Source: Echinococcus granulosus (taxonomy: Eukaryota; Platyhelminthes; Cestoda; Cyclophyllidea; Taeniidae). Taken from it: a DNA stretch of 39,785 nt. Below, piece after piece: positions 22,725 through 32,826 of this stretch. Position 1 is the stretch's first letter, and each line of letters starts with the position of its first letter. The stretch spans positions 58,833-98,617 of the forward strand of contig NW_020170586.1 in NCBI RefSeq assembly GCF_000524195.1. The letters are read 5' to 3'. The position numbers and the translations under genes were made by a program. The notes beneath the pieces are model-generated. The model did no database searches, had not been told where the DNA came from, and was given only the letters and a program-made list of their open reading frames with translations.

Positions 22725-24351
22725 ATGAAGATGTACTTTAAAAATGTATTTTTTGTGCTATCGGCAACGGTATCAACAGTGGGCTATTTCGGTGCAAAGC
22801 GCCTTCTTTGTTCCACGGTATTGTGGCAAACTGATCAATGGGGTTGTGTAAGTGTACTCTTAGAATGAATCTTCCCTCTGATAGAATTCTTCGAAGTATG
22901 ACCAACACTTCCGACTCTTTGCTTCACGTGAATATTGTGGCGTTTTGTATATGACGCCGAATGATTTTCTACAATCCCTGTTTCAGGAAAAACCCCCTAG
23001 TATATTTCATCTTAAATGATATCAATATTTATAGCGAGTCAATTGAACTCTCTTTCGCCTGATGAGGTGAAGACAATATTGCAGAAAGCTGGACACTGCG
23101 GGTCAAAAAATCTTTTTCGTAAGCTTGGAAATCAGGGACTTATTTCCTTTACGGACTACTTGTTTTTGCTGGGATTGCTCAATAGTAGAATGAGATAAAA
23201 TAACTGCTTTTTAACTAGAGCCGAGTTCTAGATATGAAGTTGCTTTTGATATTCTTGATACTGACTACAGTGGAGCAATTGATGCTAATGAATTTTCTAT
23301 GGTACGTTCGATTATCGCTAATTTGCATTTGAATTAGCTTTATGGAGTCTCCGCTGGTGCACCTGATCAAATGCAATTAACTCACGATCGCTTGTCTTTA
23401 GTATGCTCTGTTCTTTCTGAAGTGCCTTTAAAAGTACCCTCAGGGCAATCTTTCTGATCAATCTACTCTTATGCGAGTTTTTTTTGGAAAGGATGGAAAA
23501 CAATTGCTAAAGAAGGAGGATTTCTACAAGTATAATATCATTCGACTTTTCCTTCTTGTAGATTTATCGAAAATTTTCAAAATGAAATCCTCGAGGCCGA
23601 GTTTACTCTTTCCTCTCCAAATGGTGCAACCATCTCTCCCACTAATTTTGCTCGGGTGCTACTGCACAACACTGACCTTCCCGAATCGAGATATGATGAA
23701 TTCCTATCGAGGTTACGTCGACTTCCAGCAAATGTGGAGGTTTAGTTACTTCAGATAAAATCGATACGTTGCAGATCACCCTTGAGGATTTCAAAAGGTT
23801 TTACAAATTCGTCAATCACCTTGATGACTTCCAAATGGCCATGAAGATGTATATGCTAGCCAATAGGCCTATTTCTCTTAGTATGAAATTAAACTTTAAC
23901 TACCCTTTATTTAAGCTGAATTTAAGCGGGCCATTCGAGCTTGTGTGAACCTCGAGATTGGGGAACAGGCTTTACAAACCCTCTTCTGTATGTTCGATGC
24001 AGACGGAGATGGTCATATGAGTCCACAGGAGTTCATGGTTTTACTCAGAAACAGGCGACCTCGAGGAATCCACAAAGTGAGTTCTTTCTATGCAGTTTGT
24101 GTCTTTAAAAGTTCCGCCTCCGTTGGTGATTGCTTGATTTAATTTATGGACCCATCGGTCGCAATGTTCACATCAAAGTAGGGATCCCATTGATTAGCGT
24201 AAAGTTAAGCACCATACACTAATTTTTCCTCCATCCTCTATGTACTTCCAAGTGCTACGGTGGTTTTGCTCGATTTTAGAATGCCGATTTCAATCGAGGG
24301 ATTTGGAAAGACTACAAAAAGTGCTTGAGTCGAGCCATACGTGAACAATAA
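22725..24351 (+). CDS. MICU2: MICU2-type mitochondrial calcium uptake regulator, complete, 10 exons, 378 aa
   Basis: Exons: 22725-22847, 22885-22999, 23035-23184, 23219-23301, 23338-23400, 23444-23529, 23562-23739, 23775-23880, 23916-24076, 24280-24351. They sum to 1,137 nt, all junctions keep phase and all introns are GT-AG. MICU proteins are EF-hand sensors in the mitochondrial intermembrane space that gate the calcium uniporter. Family landmarks occur in order: YMTPNDFLQSLF (residues 64-75), GLISFTDYLFLLGLLNKPSS (near 113-133), a canonical EF-hand loop DTDYSGAIDANE (143-154), MRVFFGKDGKQLLKKEDFY, FIENFQNEILEAEF, HLDDFQMAMKMYMLANRPIS, and a second canonical loop DADGDGHMSPQE (329-340). A hydrophobic stretch near residues 8-20 fits a mitochondrial targeting or anchor segment. 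The ATG directly follows an in-frame TAA (22719-22721). The protein is shorter than human MICU2 (434 aa), mainly at the two ends. A C-terminal Cys (residue 370) aligns with a conserved one in MICU2. MICU3 is the main alternative name. Confidence 0.94.
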
Positions 24352-24932
24352 GCTCCATTTGTTTTTCTTCTAAATCAGTCCTTTGTACTGATCTACCCGG
24401 GTTATCCTCTGCTATAACTTATCTGTGATATTTATTTTCACTAAATATAACCGTTGTTCTGAAGGAAAGAGCTTTACTAGAGTCAGAGAATGAAAATTGC
24501 CTGTATTCGCAATGTGGGTTGATTATAAACTCAGAGCTGGATATAGTCTTAGCAGATAACTTACCTATTCTGTCTAGACCTTGAAAATTCGTTTGTCTTT
24601 TTGATCCTATAATGCAAAGCTTCATTTTTTTAAATCAGTAAAGAATGGAATGATGATGTAATAAGTTATTAGCCGTATTATCCAGGGTTCCCACCCCAAT
24701 TGAGTTGCTTTCATTAGAAAAGATTGGAAGCAAAAGGAACTTTTTCATACATTTAACTTTACTTACGTTGCTTAAGGTTGAGGTATGTTCGTCTGGGTCA
24801 GTAAGCTTCATCTGATATTATAAAGGTCGAACAAGCGTTCTCACTCCTGGTTACGCACAGATTTGCCCTTCGCCCATGTGCCGTAACCTTGCGACGATGT
24901 CATGCTTAGCTCCTCCTCCTCTCGGGAGGGGA

Positions 24933-24938
24933 AATAAA
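24933..24938 (+). promoter_or_regulatory. Candidate poly(A) signal for the MICU2-like gene
   Basis: AATAAA on the plus strand, 581 nt after the stop codon, followed by a G/T-rich stretch. It is the first clean AATAAA I see downstream of the gene. Nearer variant signals could be used instead. Confidence 0.3.
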
Positions 24939-25637
24939 GTCAGTGGGTTTCCTTATCGTTTAGTTAAAATATGCTTGCCTCCTTGTTTATGGCGCTAGAG
25001 ATGAGTGGGAGAAATAGCTAGAGCATATCGAAGAGTGAGTGAATGTGTATCTTCACATTAGGGATGTGTTAAAAGGTAGGAAAAAAGGCCTTACAAAGGT
25101 GATCGAGGAGTGAGCAACACAAAGTAGCAGCCGCTCGTTTCCAGGTAAAACAGGAGCCGTTGATTGTCTGTTCTTTGTGATCAGGATGCACTAAAAATGT
25201 GAGACGCTTAAAATTAATAAGTAGGGAATGGTGATATGTGAAGAGTTTATGGGGAAAGCACTCCGCTGCAAATTGAGCCAGAAAACTTATAGGGTTTTTG
25301 TAAACAAGATCGACCTCCATCCAGGGCTCTGAAGCTGCTGGCAAACAGAAACATGGTTATTTCGGTTAAAGAAAGAACCCTTTTTAAAAAAATACATTAT
25401 AGTTAATAGAACCGATGATTATTTAGATTTATCACTCAACCTTGTAATCAAGATGGTCTGTTCTGTTTCACTGAAGAGATAAATGAATGTTCTGGGTTAG
25501 ACACAGATCTGATCCCACCGCCATGCTTAATCCGAGGCTGAAATAGCTGCCACAAGTCAAAGCCGTTTTTAAGATGCATAATCGCAGATTCAGCACACCT
25601 GCCTTGAACTTTGCACATGATGAAAAAGTAGTGAAAG
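24939..25637. other. No supported gene up to the assembly gap
   Basis: A 91-codon minus-strand frame (25344 down to 25069) lacks an ATG at its 5' end and matches no family I know, so I leave it uncalled. Otherwise only short frames occur. Confidence 0.4.
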
Positions 25638-25737
25638 NNNNNNNNNNNNNNNNNNNNNNNNNNNNNNNNNNNNNNNNNNNNNNNNNNNNNNNNNNNNNNN
25701 NNNNNNNNNNNNNNNNNNNNNNNNNNNNNNNNNNNNN
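25638..25737. other. Assembly gap of exactly 100 N
   Basis: A run of exactly 100 N, the conventional placeholder for a gap of unknown length between contigs. Distances and orientation across it are only as good as the scaffolding. Everything to its right is 130 bp of other sequence plus the duplicated units. Confidence 0.99.
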
Positions 25738-27440
25738 AAGTCAAAACAGTAGTTAAGGTGAATAGGGTTTGCTCACCATTGCCACCGATGTCGTCACTCA
25801 TGGATAGGTAATAGGGCATGCCAATAGATTAGACCCCACAGAATGACAACAGACACAAACAGTACACCACAGTGCCAAGAAGGCCAGCCGAGTCGGGGCG
25901 ATGTGGCTCATTCACTTACCTCACTGTTGTTTGTTTATGTACTCCTTGACACCAACTACCGATCTAACCACCTTCACAAAGCACTGCGTGCTGTTTCGCA
26001 ATTTCTGCTCCCCTCCAACTCGTCGCTCAGAAATTCCCAGATTCGTAACATTCGAATGCAGACAGTTAATCCTATTTATAGTCCCAAACACTTTCCACAA
26101 TCCAATGCTCAAATTGCCACACAAGTACGTGCCGTCTTCAATTTAGCTCTACATTGCGTTCATGGCCATGCTTATGCTAATGTGCACGCTTTGCAAGGCA
26201 TGAGTGATTTTTTTTGTGGCGGTTGACTGTTGCTGTACTCACCCTGCAATCACCACCAATTTACCCTCTCTTCAACTCACCATTGCACACGAAATGACGC
26301 TTTAACGCACCTGATGCATGTGAGTCCAACATAGGTGGATGCAAACCGCCAGCTTGTGAAGTACTCGGAGAGGGTGTGGTATGCAAAAGCAAAGAGAAGG
26401 AATCGAGAGAGAGAGATACAACCTTATCCTCGTCCTTTACACATGCCTCCCTTGCCCCTAAGTGAAGACCACCACCGTTACTTAGCATTAGGCACTTGTA
26501 CACGAAAGAGGCTGCGGTCACCTGAGATGAAATGAAACTGGATGCGTCTGGTGAAAGGTTTTCTCCATTTCATTCGTCTTTTGTTAATGCTGAGTGACAG
26601 ATGGTGGTGTATTCTGCGGCATTTTCACCTCACAGAAACACATGTTGGTTAGATAGAAGGCGCAGAATAGTGGGATCTGTTAGATGGGTGATTTCGTCTT
26701 TCATGTTGCATTCTGGAGCAATATAGGTTGCATGAGCAGTAACCGTGCTATTAAGAGACAATTCAACCAACATGTATGCCATCAGCGACACAGTGTGCGC
26801 GACATCCCGAATTTGCTGCCTTAACTGCCAAGAGGTGGTGCAATCGTGTAACAATGCAACATCTGAGTTACGCTGATTGCCATCCCGGCAGCAAAATCAA
26901 GTCGAATGTGGTGTATGTGATTAATTTCTTTCATCCTTAAGGCATGAATGAGGGAATCTTCATGCCCCATTTCACAATAGATGGTGTGGTTGTGTAAGTT
27001 TGGTACCACGAAACGGTGATAATTGATTGCTAGGAGGAAAATAAAGGGGTGTGAAGGGCAGGGATGAGGGCGAGTGGGCAGTTTCCTCCTCTTACCGCCC
27101 TATCATCTAAATTAAGTCAAACAGATTGTCACTTTCTTCTCATCCGCTCACAAGTATTCATGTGTAACCAAAAAAAGAAACACCTCAGATGTCACCATCA
27201 TTTGACCTTCAACAAATAAAAAAGAGTTCCGCAATGAACTACTGCGTCAATAGCTCACCACACGCAATCATTTGCGAAGCACACACTGCTCGCTGGGGAT
27301 GAAGAGGAGCGGTTGTTGGAGGTGTGAGAGGTATGGTGAGTGAATGGTTCAGCGATGACCACAAACGATACGTACGTTCACCTGACTAGCCTTGGAATGC
27401 ACACAAGCCACCTCCCATCAGTAGTGAGTCAGTCAGTCTG

Positions 27441-27482
27441 CCTATTCGTCTCTCTGTCTGTCTGCCTGTCTGCCTGTCTATC
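27441..27482. repeat. (TCTG/CCTG)n microsatellite in unit copy 1
   Basis: A short TCTG/CCTG-type tract that gives Cys/Leu/Ser-rich frames on the plus strand. The same tract recurs at 34400-34441 in copy 2. Confidence 0.8.
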
Positions 27483-27933
27483 AGCCAGACATTCTGCGAA
27501 CAATTCATCCTCGGAAAAACATCCACATCGACCCCGTGAATCAGTGAAACACTAAAGAAGACTGACTGTGGAAAACACATTGTAGTATTTCCACAACTCA
27601 ACACATTAGGTGAGTGCAGAACACGACATGCAGGAGGTGAGAGAAGTATCAAAAGTCTCCCTGTGTATGTGAGCATGGCAAACCGTTTGTGTGACGCCTA
27701 ACAGACGAGACGAAGCGAAAGCAAACGAAAGGAAATGTAACAAAACCCACGACATTTTACTCAAGATTGTTTCCTTATGAAGCAGGAACTTCTACGAAGA
27801 ACACTTTGCTGTAGTCTGAATACAGTCTTGTGGGATTTTCAAGTAAATTGCGAATTTGTAAACCCAGTGGAACCGGATGGCTGTCGCGAGGCCTGATTGT
27901 CTTGGTCAAGGTTGACCACTGGTGTTCCATTTA

Positions 27934-27950
27934 TTCTCTCTCTCTCTCTC
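27934..27950. repeat. (TC)n microsatellite in unit copy 1
   Basis: A short TC run, repeated with equal length at 34893-34909 in copy 2. Confidence 0.85.
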
Positions 27951-30565
27951 CTCCCATAAACATAGGGTAAGGAGGGAGTGTGATATTCATGCTTAAAAGA
28001 CTGATGGGAGTTGAATGGTGCAATCTCAGGCTGTGCTTTCACAATTCACTCGTCCAGCATGTAAATACCGGTCGACAAAGGTGGTGGAAATGTTGGCAAA
28101 ATTAATGGTACAATGACCACTCATGATAAGTCTGCACCTGAAAGGAGGCGGTCAAGTGGAGTATGATTTCCATGCGAAGACAGTGAAAGAAGTTGCACCG
28201 GGCAGAGGATGTGACGAATTGCAGTACTAGAAATATCTCCCAAGGAAATAATGTCCATATCCATGGGAAACTCGCAAGGTGCGCAGATTCAGCGCAGATT
28301 TCCACCACACCAAAATAATTGCAGCACATTTCTTGTGTCGAATTATGAGACAGAGAATCCAGTGCAGTTGGCTGCGACCCCAAATGACACCTCGCATTTT
28401 GGCATGCAAGAGGTCACACTTTCGTGCCCACTTATCAAACATTCCAGACAGACTCAGAAATCAGCCTCCCATTTATCACAGTAACGTTGAGGTCAATCAA
28501 AGTGCTGTGGATGCTTGAGAATAGCATCACGCCATGCCCCTCACATTCTACCCTCATTCAAGTGTGAACACGCTGTAACACCAGCCTACTCATTCCGGTC
28601 GGCAACAGAGACATTGGCACGGAAATTTTGGTTGACAAGTTAACAGGATCCATGCTCACACACACACTACCATCAGTCCACTGCAGACACTGACGAGGCG
28701 AAAAGAAACAAATCAAAGTACATGGCAACGCATGCGACAAAGCAAAAGTTGTCCTGATTCGCAAAACTTTTGTGCCCTTACTCACATACATATTCACGAT
28801 TGCGTGCACAATCCCCTCCATTTCATCAGAAGCGATGGCTTAGAAATGTCGCAAAGAGAGCTGCCAAGTTTTGAACAAACCAAACAACATGGCTGATTGG
28901 CCCTACAGATAAGATGGCCAGACAGGCACTCAGGAAACAATCCAACATTGACATGTCTACGCAACAGTCGAAAGAGCACGGAGATGCAAACCACTGACAG
29001 GCATTTCAACTTACTCGCCGTCGCCTCTTCATGCTTGTGGCTGAGACACGTTACCTCACCTCCCACAGCATTCCCTTCTCACACGATGTAGGTTTAATTC
29101 GACTGTCGCACCCCAATTCATGCGTAACATTGACAGTAACAGTGACAGGTTCGAGGTCCTCCATCCCTCGCTGCCAAACTGTTTCACTGCTACCCACATC
29201 AGAATTACACTATTTCTCGGTGGTGAGTTTTGTGCTACCGCATGCTGCACCTTCTCCAAATGCTGCATATGGAATGTGACGAGAGGCTTCTACAACACTG
29301 CAACCGAGTTAAAGGCGATTCTTCCCATCCATCAAAGTTGGATGGAGAGGCGTTTTGTGAAGACGTGGGTCAGAAATGAGGGAAAGGTGGTGGAGTGCAC
29401 AATAAAGAGTGCAGTGATGATATTTGAAGCATATTTGATGTTTTCAAGTGTTGGGAGGTGAATAAACAACTGCATGCACTTTGCAATTCGCTGCTGTCGA
29501 CCCCACACAGAAATACAAAGCACCCTCGAGAGGGTGAATTAATTAATCACCTTGTCAACTGCTCTTCTTCCAGCAGGACATGATCACCTGCTACAAATTC
29601 TCGACTGGAGAGATGGTATAGTGTTTGTTGTTGCTTGTGAGATCCACGGTGCAGCTTAGGCGCAGGACAGGGGGAGAGCATTGAATGGAGCCACAAACAA
29701 CTGAAGAGGGAAAACGAACTCATTCTATTAGTCGCAGATGGGGTGGTGAACAGCCAATCCTACAAGGAATTTGCAGTAACCGGTGACGCCAATTCACAGG
29801 GTTCAGCAACTCATAAATGGAAGAATTGACCTCCACTTTAATACCGACAGCAGAGGAGAGAAGAAAGGTTAAAAAACAGTTGGTAAAGTCGAAATAGAGC
29901 ATGGAGAGATGGAATGAGTTACTGGTGGTGACTGCCACATTTATTCAGATGTATCTATCATCCCACATTCTACTTTGTCGCCACGTGGACATCTGATGCA
30001 TGGATCAACCGTACCTTTTACTGCGTGGGACGATCAGTCTGTGCAGGTTGTACTTCTTCACCTCGGCATGCATTGCGGACAGTGGCAGTGGTCACGCCAC
30101 CCTTCCGTACACTGACAGTGTGTTCTCGCATGCAGCCTTGACTCAACAACACTTCGGCTAAGACTTGAGGTGCTGCTCTAGTGGCATCGTAAACAAATCC
30201 CATCCAAAGAGGCACACGCATTGTCATTTCCTTTCCTGTGTTTCAAACACTAATGCTGCTCCAGTTGATGATACCATGAAGATGCATAAACGGACAGCTA
30301 AATGTGATGGGATCCTACACATTCCCGTGTTGTGTAAGAGGGATTCGACCAACTGAGGCGACAGACTTGAACCACTGGAAATGTACGTGTACTAGTGAAG
30401 GTGTCAACTACGAAAACAAGCGATGCATCCTCCACGTTACTCCTAGCTGAGTGGGACGTGGACAGACGGATGGATGGATTGCGTGACAGAGAGATGGCTA
30501 GGAGTTTTAAAGCAAGAACAAATTGCAACACATTTGAAATCTTGCCTTAGTTCAAATGACTCAGC

Positions 30566-30613
30566 TACTACTACTACCACCACCACCACCACCACCACCA
30601 CCACCACCACTAC
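30566..30613. repeat. (CTA)n(CCA)n trinucleotide repeat in unit copy 1
   Basis: CTA repeats grade into about a dozen CCA/CAC repeats. The tract recurs with the same length at 37525-37572 in copy 2. It produces Thr-, Pro- or Val-only runs in the overlapping frames, which should not be read as protein evidence. Confidence 0.9.
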
Positions 30614-32826
30614 CGAACATCGACACACGAGATGCCCCTGTTCTACGGCACTGCCCCACTCTCGGCAACATGAAGCCAGTGCACTTCCCTTTCCACAATA
30701 CAGCTTACAAAATGGACGAAACTACGGTTGCAGTGCATTTGACGACATGCATCAGCGACTTTGGCATAAAACGCCCTCCCACACACAAAACAATAATTTG
30801 ACAGGGGTCGATGGAGCCCCACATGTTGACGAAGAGGAGCAGGTGGAAGACACTCAGGAGAAGAGGAATGCACCGCGTAGTGATGTGATGATTCCCCTCA
30901 GAATGTGTTTAACTGCTGGCAGTATCTCGGCCGGGTGTGATGGGTTATGGGCCAAGCAAGTAGTCTCTCTTCAAACACTTTGTAGACATTCACCTCTCGA
31001 ATCGGTCAAAATGTCCAACTTGCTTGTATCATGTTGAGCTGACGACCAAGTGGTTGACACCTTTGCCAAGCTACTACCAATTTCCTGCATTCTAGTAATT
31101 TGGTAATGGTAGACAACGAAGGGGGCTCCCTCTGATCTTGACAGACGCTGTTAACACTACCTTCTCCCCTCAAGATCGGTTTTGCAATGCTATTCCTGAA
31201 TTATTTAAGTCCAATTTTCCTTTTAACGTTCTTTATGGCGAAGGCGATTTGAAGTGCACAGCTCTCAGCTAGAAATGAGCACTTTCGTAGGTTATCGCCT
31301 GTTTATTCCCTTTTTTACTTTGGCAAAATAACCGCTGCTGCAATAAACGCAAGAGTCAAGTCACATCGAGCGAAAATATCCCCTTGTTTTGCTCCTTTCG
31401 CCAGACGTCTGACACTAAGCACGAGGGTAGACAACGCACAGAGAAGCCAAATACTTCGTGCTTTCAAATGAGGCAGGAGAAGTCATTCCCCAACAAATTC
31501 TGCTGGCAACTAATAGCCCTTTTCCTTACCTTGTAGAATTTGAAGAGCAGAGAATGCTCATGTCCCTCCACAACTACATGTTGGGAGCAACGGATACGCC
31601 TGTGCTCTTACTACGCATGTCCTGTCCTGATCCTGCTCAGTTCAGGCTAGTCTTGCCCATGCCTCCTTCAGTCCAATTCACTCACCCTCAATCAAGATGG
31701 CTTCACGCAACAACGCCAGTGAGTTCGTGCTTGCGGTGATGTTGGGTGGGTGGTGAAGGCGCACAATGCGAGGCTTCAATGACACCAGGGAACGACAATG
31801 TGACAACGAAGTCAAATAAATTAATCGCGGATATTTACGCCTTGGAGAAGGCAGTAAATACATCTCCGGCGACAAAACACATTTGCCCCTACCGATAACC
31901 AAGTGCCACCAGCATTCATGGGCGTGTCCAGGCGCACTAACACGATGAACTCTCACAAAGACTTCCGAGTGTTGGGTAAAGGAAGAGATGAGGTAATAAG
32001 ACGAACATGAATTGACGTTAAAAATAGTTTGCTGCATTTCAAATTACAAGGTCCAACGTATGTCCCTTTCGCAAATGCGGAGCATAGAAGCAACCTAAAA
32101 TGATTTTACGGCCTCCAAAGTGGATTGTCACATCATTAACTGCTCGTCGGTAATTGCGTTGAAATGGGCTAAATGACACACCATCGGATAGTCTTGACTT
32201 AGACAGTCTGCGCTTTTGACACACGGCTGCTACCAAGACGTTATCACTTCTGCCAATGCGGACACCGCTTTATGCATAAATGGACGGAAATTTTGCAACG
32301 TCATGGTGGCGATCCAAATCACGGAAATCGTGGTGTCAGTGCAGATGAAGGGTACATCAATCTAGGAAGGTGAATTCCATCTGCATGCATCCAATCATGG
32401 TGGGTAAAACTGTGTACTCTTACGGGGTGGGCTGATCACAGGTACTGTTTCTGCATTCCTCCCAATCTGGAGGAGGCATGATGCTGCATTGTAGAACTGC
32501 CGAGGTGCACTTCATCGGCAGCACGTGATTGCAGGTGGAGCAATGGACTACTCTCAATCAAAACACCACCCTAATTCGCCCCCTGACCTCTCTGAAGGAG
32601 CCGAAACTGCCATAGTTGTAGACCAACACGTCACTTTTATCACGGATCATTAACTTAAATTCCAAACAACAAATTGTCGTACAACTTGGTCGTATTTCAC
32701 CAACTGCATAATCTCCTTTGTTATTGGCTGTTTGGAAAAAGAGAGATTTACTTACGAATGGGTTTTGCAAAAACAGATGGTGGTCAACACTACTGCCTTT
32801 TCAGTGGTGCTATACTACTACTACTA

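Larger units (their letters stand above)
25868..32826. repeat. Tandem unit, copy 1 (6,959 bp)
   Basis: The first of two direct copies. It begins CACAGTGCCAAGAAGG at 25868 and ends in a (CTA)n tract at 32826. Every comparable frame in it recurs 6,959 bp to the right with the same length and translation, and the lines I compared match base for base. It looks richer in G+C and in CA/CC/CACC words than the DNA to its left. I recognise no reverse transcriptase, transposase, integrase or structural-gene domain on either strand. The longest frame (187 codons, 30474-31037) is inflated by a Thr run from the trinucleotide repeat. There are no terminal inverted repeats or LTRs at its ends. Whether it is non-coding, a decayed element, or contains tiny exons cannot be settled by eye. 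Confidence 0.96.

Noticed and set aside
23302..23443. A single 142-nt intron between the first EF-hand exon and the FFGKDGKQ exon
   Set aside because: It contains a 63-nt open segment in phase, bounded by 36-nt and 43-nt GT-AG introns, where the family has residues. Two mini-introns explain it better.
23740..23754. A 15-nt intron in the MICU2-like gene (GTTTAG...TTCAG)
   Set aside because: It is too short to splice and leaves the wrong frame. Extending it to the acceptor at 23774 gives a 35-nt intron and a gap-free match to MICU2.
30474..31037. 187-codon frame in each tandem unit as a coding gene
   Set aside because: Its length depends on a Thr run from a trinucleotide repeat and the rest shows no domain. 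The same repeat opens Pro and Val frames as well.
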